A stretch of 64,000 nt of DNA from Norana najaformis (taxonomy: Eukaryota > Annelida > Clitellata > Crassiclitellata > Hormogastridae), in assembly GCA_964023275.1 (NCBI GenBank), contig OZ029916.1:23847453-23911452 (forward strand), given 5' to 3'. Under the pieces are notes generated by a model. The model worked only from the letters and a program-made list of their open reading frames with translations, did not search any database and was not told where the DNA came from. Shown here piece after piece: positions 44,001 through 57,700 of this stretch (position 1 is the stretch's first letter; each line of letters opens with the position of its first letter). Both the position numbers and the translations under genes were made by a program.

Positions 44001-47000
44001 GCCCCATATCAATTACAGACGATCAAATCCCCGAAGTCTTCTTTTATGCAAAACCGTGACCTGCACAAATTTGCCAATTGAATACCGTCTGCATCAATGT
44101 CACATCCACAGTTCACATTGAATCATAGCACTGCACTCTTCTTGAACATCCCACCACACAACTAAACCATCTCCAATCCGTTCAGAAAGTCCTATGACCT
44201 AAAACTATCACATCACTCCTGTGCTTAAAACATTTCATCGCCTGAAAATGTCCCAAAAGAATATAAACTCACTTCATCCACAGTCAACTCCAATTTTTCA
44301 GCCATCTTTGCTTCACCACTTAATCACAATCCAATGACCCGATCCTCCTCACTCTCATATTAATTCGTCCTCTCGTCAAAAGGAAGTGACAGGAGCACGA
44401 ATTTCGATAATTGTTAAATAGCTTAACCTTCTCCATCCCATTCTCCAACGATCTTTCTCTATCAGAATCACTGAAAGACTCGGGATCACGCTATCTGATC
44501 TAAGCTGATCTTGAGACTTCTATATCGCCATTATAATAATGCACTAGACATCAATAGATGGCACTCCTAAACATAGTCTCAATCCGATCAATTCCACGGC
44601 CCAGTCCGTGAGTCATTAGCTCATTACCTCTGCTCCTCTTTCAAACTCTTATTAATCATTTCACGTTACAGTGAAAAGAAGATTTTTCCAAATTCATGTT
44701 CTCCCTCTTCCTCTTCTCTGAATCTTCTTCGTCCTGCAACTCTAAACGTCAACTGCCCTATTCGTCTGCCTGTCTCCCAGCAGAACATGTCGAGTTTAAC
44801 TCGGGATCGAACACGACCCGACCTGCCTGATCAATTTAATTCAGCGCCCTTGAATAAGCTGGTTAGCGAGGCTGATGTAGGCTTTGGGCGCGCAATATAA
44901 ATGAACGCGGAGTTAACGATTACGAATGCCACTGGCGAATTGACATCCAGCGAGACATACGATGAACATGCAGACAAGTTCAGACTGGAGATACAAATGG
45001 GAATCGAAGCACACATACAGACAGACAGACAGAATGACATACAGACCTACACACAGAGACGACGCAGAAACAGACAGGGATGCTGGAGACTATTTGATCT
45101 TTCTCCGACAAAAGAGAATTAATGAGACAGAATGATAAATCGTCGATTTTTCATCCTGCGACAGACCGCGTTTCGCTGCAGCGTCGTTTGCAGCAGAGTC
45201 AGCCAAGCAAAAGTAACTTGGAGTCAGTTTTATTTCTTCTGGACCAGCCTTAAACGAACAAGAAATTGATGGCGACATATCCGTCACATCCAGTTAGGAA
45301 TCTTAGAAATCCTGCTTGCTGTTCCTAAAAGGCACAGATAGTCTATGCAGAAGGCCTATCAGGATTTAGACGTCGTTAAAGCCGGTATTGCAATGCCATA
45401 ACTCAATTGTTTCACTATAAAATTATTAGACCTTCAAATCACGAATCGTGGTATATGTATATATATGTATATTTATAATAATATATACAAAAAATAATTT
45501 AAGACAAACATTTATATATATTGTAATCTACATTTATACGTATACACTGAAATGCATGTGGATATATGTATACTTTTAGATTTAAACATTTTGTAGTCAA
45601 ACTAGTCTGATGAAATCATTCTTCGAGTGTCTCACATACTACATATCACTCTCTTTCTCTGTCTTACAGCCGCACATTCGCCATTTCGAACCTAAAGAAT
45701 AAATGGATCCTTCTCAGCAAACAGGCGCTATTTTGGAGCACTGAACTCAGCCACTCGGCCATTTATAATTATTTTTTCAGGCCATGCGCATCTCGTATTT
45801 CTCTAGCCTTCTGGGGTTCTCACCAGTCGTCATTAACGTTTTCGTTTCGTATAACAGCACAACTGAATGGACGAATGCAGTATAGACTGCTTGTGCTTTG
45901 AGTATAGGCCCGCAACCGTATGACTACATTTGTGAAATACAATCTCACACAGAAACATACTTACATACATGTAATTTACGTAATACAATCTCACACTCAA
46001 ACACTCTTATATAACGTAGGTCTGTTATATATAAATGCGTGTTAAAAAGGAATGTATGATGTGTACTCTATTATGGGTTGTGCATGATGAAGGAAGGTTG
46101 ATGTACCTACTGTTGGAAATGTAATCCGAGAAGGAGGAAATGTAAACCTCTTTATAAAGCAAAAGTGAAAAAGGTCTCAGGTTCTGAACGAAACACATGC
46201 AAAAACTGCAAGAGGAGCAGAGTCGGTGAGCTCATAGCATGGGTCAGACATGCATCAGTTTTGGCGGGAGTTCATCGTTCTTGTATAAGCTACGCTGCTT
46301 CAGTGGCTGATTCAAGACAGAGGTGTCTGGTGTCCAAACTCGTCTGTTTCTTCCCACAGAAAAAGAAACTTAAACAGATTCTGCATTTGGTGAATAAGAC
46401 TTGCAGGTAAAATTCCGAGTATTTGTACAATTTTTCTTGATGATCTATGAACGAGTTTCAATCTATCTCCATTTAGTGAATGAGATTCCATTAAGCTCTC
46501 TTGAAATGCAGCAGAAGACTATAACCAATTGCAACACCACAGGCTACCAGCCATTGTTGGAGTGAAAATCGTTAGTCGTACGGAAGAATCTTTAACTGCA
46601 AGCGGCTGCAAAACTGTTCTGTCGCGTCTATTAGCAAATTTGTGCCTTCTTGAAAATATCGTTTTCTCGTTCATGCTTGTTAAATATTGTCACTTTTTGT
46701 ATTAATTACACGTTATTTTTTAAAATCATTATTTCGACTGACGTGTAGCAGAACCTTTTCAGCCCACAGCGGGTTCGTCAACAACCCTTAGACAGAGCAA
46801 AGAATGCAAATTTATACGCGAACGGTGATATTGCAGATGATCGAGTGTCAAAAGAATTTCATATCAGTGGCTACGCGACGTGTCTTATTAGCCATACCTG
46901 TGTCCCCTCTTAACAGTATTGCTTTCTATCGCCGACTGTGTGACGCATAGCCTACTTTGTACTATTTTTGCTAAACGATGGTGTCATAATTACACGTGCA

Positions 47001-47428
47001 TAACTTCTACCATTGGGATTAGTTAACAAAATATGGAGATATATTGATTTGTAGTCGATGAATTAAAGCAACCTCCAGATATTATGTTCAGCTCTACAGT
47101 ATGATTATTCTGAATTACAGTGCATTCAATGCATACAAAATTGATTCACTGAGTCGGCAATAATAATTTGTGCTGTAATACAGGTAACATTGGGCTCGGA
47201 AGAAACTGAGGTGACATCGATCGTCATCAAACATGTTGTCATGTTTCAGCGCCTTTCAGAAGATCTTAAAGGCGCTCTATATATCCAAATATATTTCTAT
47301 TTGTCTATCTACGTATACCTATACCTGCGTACCTAAATACATATAAACATACATGCATGCTTGCGAACATACACACGTGTATGCATGCATCCACGCATGT
47401 ATACATATATACATGCATACATACATAT

Positions 47429-47459
<31 letters not shown>

Positions 47460-48677
47460 CAAAAGCAAGTCCATTTTTGTCTAAGTCCAGAACCAAAGAT
47501 CAAGCAGGAAGACAGGCAGACGGCTACATTGGATGGCTTGTGGAAAGCAGAGCGGAAAGAAAGACAAGAAGAAGATAGAATCATGATAGGAGTTTTTCAG
47601 TTTTGCATGAAAGGCTAGCAAAATATTGCAAGAGGAGCAGAGTTGGTGGACTACATGGAAGCATGGGTCAAATAGACGATGTAGTTTTGGCGGTGGTTTA
47701 TTCTAAAGGAATTAAGAAGCTTGAGCAATCATTGAGTTTATTGAGCAATCACTGAACTTTAAAGGTAAGCTGACAATAAGGCTGAGTAGTGTCAGGGTAA
47801 AGAATAAGCGGGTTTATCGTGATGGTTGAAATGTGAATAACTGACGAAGATAAGATGGATGCGAATGAGATATCCTTTAAAACACGTAACTTCCCCTTTG
47901 GTCTAATAAGAACTATGTTAGATCTTTGCTCATGATCCTTAGTTTGCATATTTTACTTATATGCAGCGGATCTTAAAGTTAAACCTCAAGATTCATAGAC
48001 ATATCTGCTTCCTATTGGGCTTACTTCGCCCACTAAACACGTACACTGACTTTTACTGCTATAACATGGGAAATATAACGTGCGTTGATTAAAACAACTG
48101 TGTTGGATATTCTACAAGGAATTGGTCAAGCAGGATTAACTGAGATTTAGCGGTTGGCACGGTAAAACTCAGAGGTACGATGTGAGAGAAGTGAAAGGCA
48201 GAGTTTCCCAGACGAGGTTTTGAATTTATAACCTATACTAAAATATTCATTGCACTGCACTGTATGCAGTGACTACAGAATTGTTTGTTCCGATATATGC
48301 CTAGCAAATAAAGATGCATGCTCAGTAGTAATCGGCTGATATAGCATAAAATTCGAAACTGATAGAGTGGAGAAGAAAGAGAGAGAGCAACTCGGAGAAT
48401 ATGAGAGGCTTGGGAAGGGGAGAAGACAGAAACAGGGAACAGAAGTAGAGAGGGGAGGGGAGGAGATCTTGAGACAGGAAAGCTGAGAGAAGAGAGAGAG
48501 AGGCAGTCTGACAGCAAAAGAACCAGAAAAGGGCAGAGAAAACATAGAGAGAAACTGCAAGACTGAAAGCAGAAGAAGAAGAGAGAAGAAAATATCAATG
48601 AGCTGGCGATTAAGAACAGAGAGCGTTGAAGAAATGAGAAATGACGAGAAAAACAGAGAGAGAGAAAGAGAGAGAGC

Positions 48678-48718
<41 letters not shown>

Positions 48719-51700
48719 TACACAGTACAGAGCAGAGGAAAGAGTTAAAGCTGCGAGTGGATTCAGAGAATATTTGAATGCAATGCTCTTTCTCGCTTTT
48801 GCAAGACAAAGAAGGGAGAAAGAGATCAGGCAAATGAACAGAGAAGAGAGGCGAGCGAATTGGGAGCTGGACAACCTGTCACAGGGGATATGGAAAAGAG
48901 ATACTTCGTCTTATGAGTTTCATGATTATGATTGTGTGCTCTGAGCATATGTCTCTTGTTATTCAAACGGACCGCAGGGAATCGAAGAAAACAAGAGTTG
49001 GTCCTATGGCGAACATCGCCGATCCTATTAGTGGGTCATGTAGGGTTGACTGTGCACGCGACATACATCCTAGCGGAAGCCATCTATTTCGTGCGGCTCA
49101 TTCGGCGCATCATGAAACAGTCGACTAAGCCGGCGCTTGATCGCAGTAGCAGCAACGCTCCACTGCTATCTATCTATCTCTGGACTGTCCAGTGTCGTCT
49201 CTGTGTGTGTGCATAATTCCTTATCAATAATAACGGAAGACTGACTGCGCAGATGAAACTCCAGCAAGACGATTGGATCCGATGAACGTTCAAGGCCGGC
49301 TGCACATATACTGAAGCGATGATGACATCACATAATATTTCGCCATAAAATTCCAACAGTCAATATTTATCGACACACTTAATGCCTAACCCTGCGTGCG
49401 TATAAGTATTATATATAAATATGTGTCGATATATTTATATGTGTGTATAGGCCTGTGTGTAGCAAGCACTCGCTGTAGCCTTTCGCGGTGTCTATTCTTG
49501 TAAGTCGAAACAATAACAGAGCAGAATAGACACAAGCCGTCTTCGACAAATCCTCAGCTTCCCTTCCTTTGTCTTTCGAAGCAAAACTCTATCTGCGATA
49601 ATGAATTCCTCTGGCAGCATCCTCTCTTCTAATGTTTACCCAACTCTATGACAGACCGAGAAGACAGACTATTATTAGACGTGACCGTAGAGCATGGCTT
49701 TCATTAAAGGATGTATTAAATTTTTATTCCTATTAATTATGACTACTAAACACATAATTTATTGGCGTCAGCGTCAGTGAATCTCGATGGTCTTAAAGTG
49801 CGTCGTTGCAATAAAGTTCATCGGCTGCTTCGACCGTTTAGTCCTTTCTTCAGCCATCATGTGAGCCACGCAGCAGAGTGACCTTGTTCTCCACGACCTC
49901 TGTTCTCCTGCGTAGTGCAATCAACTGTAGTCATCACAAATAACGACGGGATTTGGCTTCCACGTCCGGATGGAAACAGAGCGATCAGGGGGAAGAGGTT
50001 AGCCATGACGTCGGGACAGAAGAACGGATGGACGGAAGGAAAAGAACAGGATGCAAGGGTTTACGAAGGGTGGACAAATGGACAATGAAAGGGGAAACAG
50101 GAGGAAAGAATTATGGACATAGGCATCGAATTACATGACGGACGGAAGGCTGAGGCAACGAAAGGAAGGAAGGAAGGCAAACTAGACAGACGCAAGAAAA
50201 TATAGGAAATTGGCGAAATAAACAAGAGAGGGACGAAAAGAGAGAAAGAGATTTGGATGGTGAGAATGAAAGGTGCAAGAAAAGAAAAAGAAATAACAAT
50301 GGAGAAGAATTTTCTAGCTATCTGAGTCATTTAACACGATGCAAAATGACCAGAAGAGGACCATTGAATTACTGCCGTTGCAAAACTATACCAAGTACAA
50401 TGTTTGTTGTACAGAAATGATTACGTGCAAACACTATTGCTTCAGGCTACTAGTTATGCGTGGGGTCCACATAAGAAGGCACATAACTTTAAAAAGAGGC
50501 AGAGTGAATGCGATTTGTGTAAATGGATACGATGTTTACAGAAGACTACGATTCAGACAAAAGGTTCTGCTTCTAGCCGCAAGCGTCGGATGGACTACAA
50601 CCGCAGTTGTATGCCTTCGTACCCAACGAGATTTTGCATGATTGGCATTACAATCAGGATTGCAAAAAACCTACTTTTTGAAAAGAAAAATCAGCTTTCT
50701 TAAGTTTTCTAGGACTTAACAGTTTTTAAGTTTTATTATTTGCATCTAATTTGCATGTATTTTCACGACATAACCAGAACTATGGCGGTGCATAGAATGT
50801 TTAACTCAGAGTACAATGCCGCGGTGGAGCGTGTTCCGCCTAAACATTACAGTTGTGGCTATGCCAATCAATTACGATTTGTTTTTCAACCAAAAAATAA
50901 AAAGCAAAGTAACATTTTCTTTATTATTTCTACCAAAAAAATCAAAGCTGTATACACCTAATTTGTAACTTTCGTAGGCTTTCAAGTTTTTTAAAAACAT
51001 AAAAGCTTGTTGTTGTGAAACGTGGGCAAGACGACGATTATATTAGTTTTAAACACAAATGTAGATTTTGTTGTTTAGTTTATTTCAGCCTTATTTGTTT
51101 GTTTTAACTTATAAAAATTATATTATTAATTTGTTAGGCAGGGCTGTCAATATAAGCGGCATGACTAATTTCTATAAAATGAGACCGATAGAGATAGACG
51201 GAAAGGATGGACGGGTGGGGGTCCACTGAATGGATTGCGGAAGGGGCAGGGATGGATGATTGACAGGTGGAGATAAAAGATGAGGGGGAGCCTTGTCTTG
51301 TCTTTAATCGTCCTCGAGCCGAGGATTGACTGCACCACGGCCAATTTTGTGCCATCTGCTTCTGTCCCTCGTCTCTTGTAATAACTGGTCGAATGATAGT
51401 TCAGTCCACGACTTGATGTTGTATCTCCATGTCACCTTGGGTCTTCCCCGAGCTCGGGATCCAGGAATTGTGCCTTGGATAATCTTTTTCTCTAGGCAGT
51501 TTACACTCTTCCGTGGCTTTTTCTTTTTTATTAATCCAAGCAGACTCCTCTTTACTCCCGCAGCGTATAGGACCCACTAATTTGTCTTCTTGGCAGTCCA
51601 CGGTACTCTAAGAATCTGCCGCATACGCTTCATTTCAAATGCGTTGAGGCTGCGTTTCAAATGCCTCTTTATCTTTCTTTATGGTCCAGCTCTCACAGCC

Positions 51701-54700
51701 ATACTGCCACTGACCATACAGAAGTCGTATCTTTGTTGTAAGCAATATGCCTTGACTTTTCCGTACATTCTTTAATGCTGCCCATACACCTTGTAATTTT
51801 GTTAGTCATGACCGACTCTATTCACTGCATTCTGAGTCTTCGGTTATAAGTGAGCCAAGATATGGAAATACGAGTATGTCAACCTGTTCCAGTTGATTAC
51901 CTTGAACTCTGATGCTGCAGGTTGTACCATTTGTTGCTATGATCTTTGTTTGGTCCAGATTAATCAAAAGACGCTGGTTGCTGCTCAAGACGATCCACTA
52001 TCTCCTGCAGCTCTGCTTCCGAGGTTGTCAAAAGAACAATGACATCAGCATATCGGGTATTTGTAGCTCTTCTCCCTTCTATTTGAATTCCACCATCATA
52101 AAAATCCAGCGCTTATCTCATGACCATTTCCGCCAGAATGTTGAATAGGCCCTAGGTATGGTGAGATCACAAAGCCCTGTCGATACCCTTTCCTGACTCG
52201 GAACCCTCGTGATAGTGTACGGGCTGTTCTCACTCTAGCTTGTTATTGAGAAAGGAGTGAAAGAAGTTAAATGTGGGTGAAGCGGGATGGAAACATTCGC
52301 AAGGTGACTGTCAAGCGGGCAATATCCGGGGAGCCGAAAAGAAATAACATTTGCATCTAATAAACGGGTTGACCATGCGTAGTCAATTACCGAAGCGAAT
52401 CACGGACTCTCGAAGTTGTAACACAGAGGTCGCTGTAAATATTTTGATATATTTCATTAATATAGGCCCACAAATGAAAAAGTATGTAGCGTTATGTTCG
52501 AACGATTTTCGGCCCACGTACTATAAAGAAGACCTACATCTCCCGAAGATTAAGTCGCTGAACAATAGCACCGCTTGCTGCCAAGCTATTGGAAGAAGAT
52601 TGTGTTTGCCTGCGGATCCTTTTGTCGACGCCGATGTGCTCAACAAATTGCTTTCTCCCAGTACACCGTGTCTGCAATCGTCCTCGAGCCGAGGATTGAC
52701 TGCACCACAGACACTTTGTGCCTTACTGAATGAGTAAGTGCTAAACCGGGAAATCCGTATTAGTTAGTAGCGAGACAGGTGCGATTCAATAGGCAAAGCT
52801 CAAGCGAGAGACCTAGGACAATATTAATCAAAGAACAAAGTTTTGCACAATCGACTGACCTCAGCTAAAATAACTGCGTTTCGTGCCAACGGATGATGAC
52901 GCTTAACACACGTGGTTCACGAGTTTCCAACAAGGAGAAAGTGACTCCTGATATAAAGGGCATCGCCTTTCCAAAAAAAGACAGTCAAGAGGGAGACAAA
53001 TTACGTCTATTGTAACTCAAATTTGTTGCTTCTGCTACGAAACATGTCATCCAATTAAGGTTTGGTTTCCAAAATTCAATTTTATCAATTAGTTTTAAAT
53101 TTCGAAATTTGAATGGTTAATAAAAATTGAACCAAGACATGCTTAGATAGATGGCGCCAGTGCAGCGGCTTTGATATAAAGACGTCGTTACATATTTCGA
53201 TCCAATAATGCCTCCTATACCAGATTCACGCGAACAAAGTTGTCTGTGAGCAAATAGTTCGTGCAGACTGTTGAAGCTACATACACCTTTTGCTCTAAAC
53301 AGACAAGAAATCTACATTCAAAATGTCGACAAAGCGCTTAAGCGTTTGCATCGCCGCCAACGAAAAGGCAGCAAATCCACGAAGCGTGAAAACAATTTTG
53401 CTGCGTGTATGCGTTCGGTGCTTCTATTCTCCGCATTATTAATAGCCGATATCCGTCAATTCCTGACGACAAATAATCAATCAATCAGTTTTCAATGATT
53501 GTGTTCGGCCGGCGACAACGCTCGCGGGATTTGGTCTGCCCTGAGTGGATGCGAAGTGATTGCGCGTCTCAGCAACGGAACGAGATTGTGTTAGGGGATA
53601 GTGACCATCGTCAACCACATCCTATGGTCGTCTTCCCTCTCTCTGTGTCTCTGCCGCTGAAGCTATGCCTGCGACCATAACCGATTCCATTCAGATGCAT
53701 CGTCAAGGCATGAATATCGATCTGGCTGCGTTATATACACAATCGGGAACATAATTCGATCTGTACGTCGCCAAGCATCAAGTGAATTTTCAGATAAAAT
53801 CGGCGAAATTGCCAAAGGCATCGTAGTACAGTCTGAACTCCGTCAGATCTGCAGAATGACACGGCAACACACGCACCCTATATAAACAAACAGCCTGCGC
53901 ATCTTCGATATGTATAAGATATATAGTAGATATATACCTATCACATTGATTTTAATACTCTTATATAGCGCCATTTTCCACAATAGTATTCACCTTTAGG
54001 CTGCAGATCAACAGACATGAATGTTCGAAGGCTGTGCATGGGAGAGATATTTGTGCATGGGCTGAAAGGAGACCCTCGCATGAAGCATTGGAAACGAGAT
54101 CAGAAAGCGAGACAAGACGAAGATGACATCTGAAATATGCCGCAGACCAAACAACAAACCATGTTATCACGAATCAATCGCTCATTCCATAAAAACGACT
54201 CGACGGCCAACGAATGCCTGATTTAATAAAACCAATCTACTTACATCTGTTCGTAATACTCATATATATATACATACATATATATATATATACAATATGC
54301 TTATATCAGATGTGCATTTGCTGCAGCTCAATGCTCTACCTAAAACCTATTTTTATCACGCTTCGAAGTGTGTAAAGTTTTTGCCAATAGAAAGAATGAC
54401 TTTAACGGCAGGCCTATTCGAATGCCGACACAACAATGGACACAGACTGTTAGCTGTCCATTCTATTGTCTGTACATCCTAAAATAGATTTCGAATTTCG
54501 ATCCCAAATTTATAGGAACGCGTGCTTGTGCCTGCGAATCACAAGTGTTTTATTGTTTCTTTGTCTCTCCTGGCGCCTACTTGTCTGCGTCTATCTATCT
54601 GTATATGTGTAATTGTGCGTCTGCCGTTATCATTTCGATTTATCCAGCTTTTGTTGTTGTTTTACGTCTTTCCCCGACCGGATGTTTGCCATCGCACACC

Positions 54701-57700
54701 GACAGGTCTTCAAATTTAATATCTTCTCTGACTCTCTATGTCTCTCTCTCTCTCTCTGTCACTCTGTTGTTGTCTGTGCTTGTCTCTCTACACTCCCTCT
54801 TCCAACATAGAAGCAGCTTGCATCTTGCAGTAAGAAGATAAATGATCTTCACTTTTGAATGAAACAAGAGAAGGTTTCACCAGCCTAATTCATTCGTCTA
54901 ATCAGATTAACATATATCTTAACATGATGATGATGATGTTGATGACGACGACGACGACGAGGAGGAATGCGACGACGACGACGACGACGATGATGATGAC
55001 AATAAAGTTGGAAATTTCTTACATATAATTGAAGTAATCATATATCATCATTTTCATCAAACTTGCCATTATTTTGGTTAATTCTAAATGTTACGCTTAA
55101 AGTACTACAAACATACAAAAATATATTATATGGAGGACTGCGAAATTGCACCTTGACATTCAGTAGTCAAAGTATAAGGATTCAAAATCTATTAAAATCA
55201 AAAGATAGGTTGAAGACTTCTTCAAACCATTTAAAATCATTCTGATAAATTATTTAATGTTGTGGTATTAGTGGCATATATATATATATATACTGGGGTT
55301 GATTTTTGGTTTAAGACAACTTACGCCTTGGCTGATCAAAAAAAAAAAGATAGACTAACCGTCATTGCAGTTTTTTCCAGTGAAGGAGGTCATGTCACAG
55401 TCACACGTGAATGAGTTCCACTGCTGCACACACGACCCTCCGTTCTCGCAGACATGTCTCTGACAATCCGTTCCAGGACCTACGTACACGTAGTCACATA
55501 ACACAAATGCATGATCCGTATTACCCAAATAACACCAGCATACAAAAGCATATAAATCGACATGGATATAATATGTATTGAGCAAAGCGTCCATCAAAAT
55601 GCACACTTTTGTCATTCCTGGAAACCTGATAATCAAACGAAAGCAATATGCTATGCATGTACTTGGCTTCAGCATGATCGATTTGTAATTAAGGTATATA
55701 AGTGGTCTAATAACAAAATGTGTCTAATCTAATCTAAAAACTTCTATAGCGCCACTGTAATAATGCTCGAGGCATCAGTCGATGGCCGCTGCTAAACAAA
55801 ATCATTGTCCAAGCCAAAGTCCATGGTGAGTCCGGGTCGAAAAACAAGAGAGGAGTCCAGAAGTCACAGAGACAGCTGTATACGGAGGAAATGAGTTCAG
55901 GAAAAGCTGAGTTTTCAGTCGAGATCTGAAGGCAGCAACAGAATAAGACCGAGCGAACAATTGCCGGAAGAGAGTTCCAGAGTCTAGGGCCAGAAACAGA
56001 GAAGGCACGCCTGCCAAGAGCTGTTCTTGTCCACCGATTAGTATGCATATCGCATGCATGCTTTACATGTAAGTGCATTTGTATTTATTACAGCTCGGGT
56101 TCAGGGGTTACTTACGAGCAGAATAATTATGTGGATGCACATGAAGCATGATTAGTCGGGTGTGTGCAAAGTCTCTGTCATAAAGCTTTGAGTATGGCAC
56201 GCACGTGGTCCATTAAGTGCATCACGAAAAGGCGAGTCATCTTTCACTGAGTCAGTTCAAATTCGGTTAAATTACAAAAAGAATGGCACGCATAGCATTC
56301 GGTGCCCAATGCATCGTGTAACGTATCGTGCGTCATGACTTAGTTTTGCAATGACTTTCATACAGTGCATCACCTATAGATTACGAAGAACACACTGCAG
56401 TAAGATCGCCCTTAACAATACAGTTCAAAACAATACAAGTGATATTTGTTTTTGTGAAATACGATACAAAGCAAATGAAATTTGCAGGTAAGTAGGATGG
56501 CCGGTGTCAGTATGAACAGAAATGTTCCCTTTCAGACTTCGGATGCTAGTGTCAATGAACAGAAATGTTCCCTTTCAGACTTCGGATGCTAGTGCATGTC
56601 AATGAACAGAAATGTTCCCTTTCAGACTTCGGATGCTAGTGCATGTCAATGAACAGAAATGTTCCCTTTCAGACTTCGGATGCTAGTGCATGTCAATGAA
56701 CAGAAATGTTCCCTTTCAGACTTCGGATGCTAGTGCATGTCAATGAACAGAAATGTTCCCTTTCAGACTTCGGATGCTAGTGCATGTCAATGAACAGAAA
56801 TGTTCCCTTTCAGACTTCGGATGCTAGTGCATGTCAATGAACAGAAATGTTCCCTTTCAGACTTCGGATGCTAGTGCATGTCAATGAACAGAAATGTTCC
56901 CTTTCAGACTTCGGATGCTAGTGCATGTCAATGAACAGAAATGTTCCCTTTCAGACTTCGGATGCTAGTGCATGTCAATGAACAGAAATGTTCCCTTTCA
57001 GACTTGATGTGTGCGCTGGTCGCAAAATTGGTCTCCAAGATAGATATCCTCCGCTTCCTCCTTCTCCTCCTTCTCCTTCTTCTTCTTTTTCTCCTTCTTC
57101 TAATTACAGTTCTTGCACGTAATTAAACGGAATGGATTACTAGGCACAATTTTGCTAAGCGCATGTTCAATCGAAAGCAAATGTTCGGCGGTTGCTGCAC
57201 CTGGATATCAATGGAAAATCGGCAGAATCCGCGGATGCAGAGGCTGGAAAAGAAACTGATTTGGATTGACGGCCGGCGACGGAGAGCAAGACAGACCGCG
57301 TTATTAATGAAGGATGAAATTAATGAGCGATTGGAAGAAGGATTAAAGGAAGAAGCCAAAGAAACACGACTCGAAGGAAATTTTTTTGTCTTATATATTG
57401 ATATATGGGCTACAAATGCGACTTGTATAGGCTCTATATACTGTACAGACACAAAATATAAAGACAGAGACGCAGATACTGAGAAGCATTTGGTGTAATT
57501 CCTACCAATGCAACTTATTAAATTTTAATAGATTGATAAATAGATATATCACAAAGCAAGGGAAGAGCTTATAAACATATTGACAAATGGATGACCACGA
57601 ATAAAGTGCTGCATTATCGCTCGTTTATTAAAACGGCATGGTTGGTCGCTACTGAGTCTAAACCAGCAGAATCGACGCCAAAGGTATCGGTCCTTGTACT

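Noticed and set aside
48233-48874. 213- and 186-codon minus-strand frames rich in Leu/Ser/Phe
   Set aside because: Low-complexity translation of a long GA-rich tract; two phases are open at once, as expected from a repeat.
56508-57005. CRISPR-like array
   Set aside because: Units are directly abutting with no unique spacers, in an intron of an animal gene; it is a minisatellite.
57163-57498. 111-codon plus-strand open frame with a Glu/Lys/Arg-rich middle
   Set aside because: Charged composition follows local A/G-rich sequence; no homology recognised and it lies antisense inside a neurexin intron.
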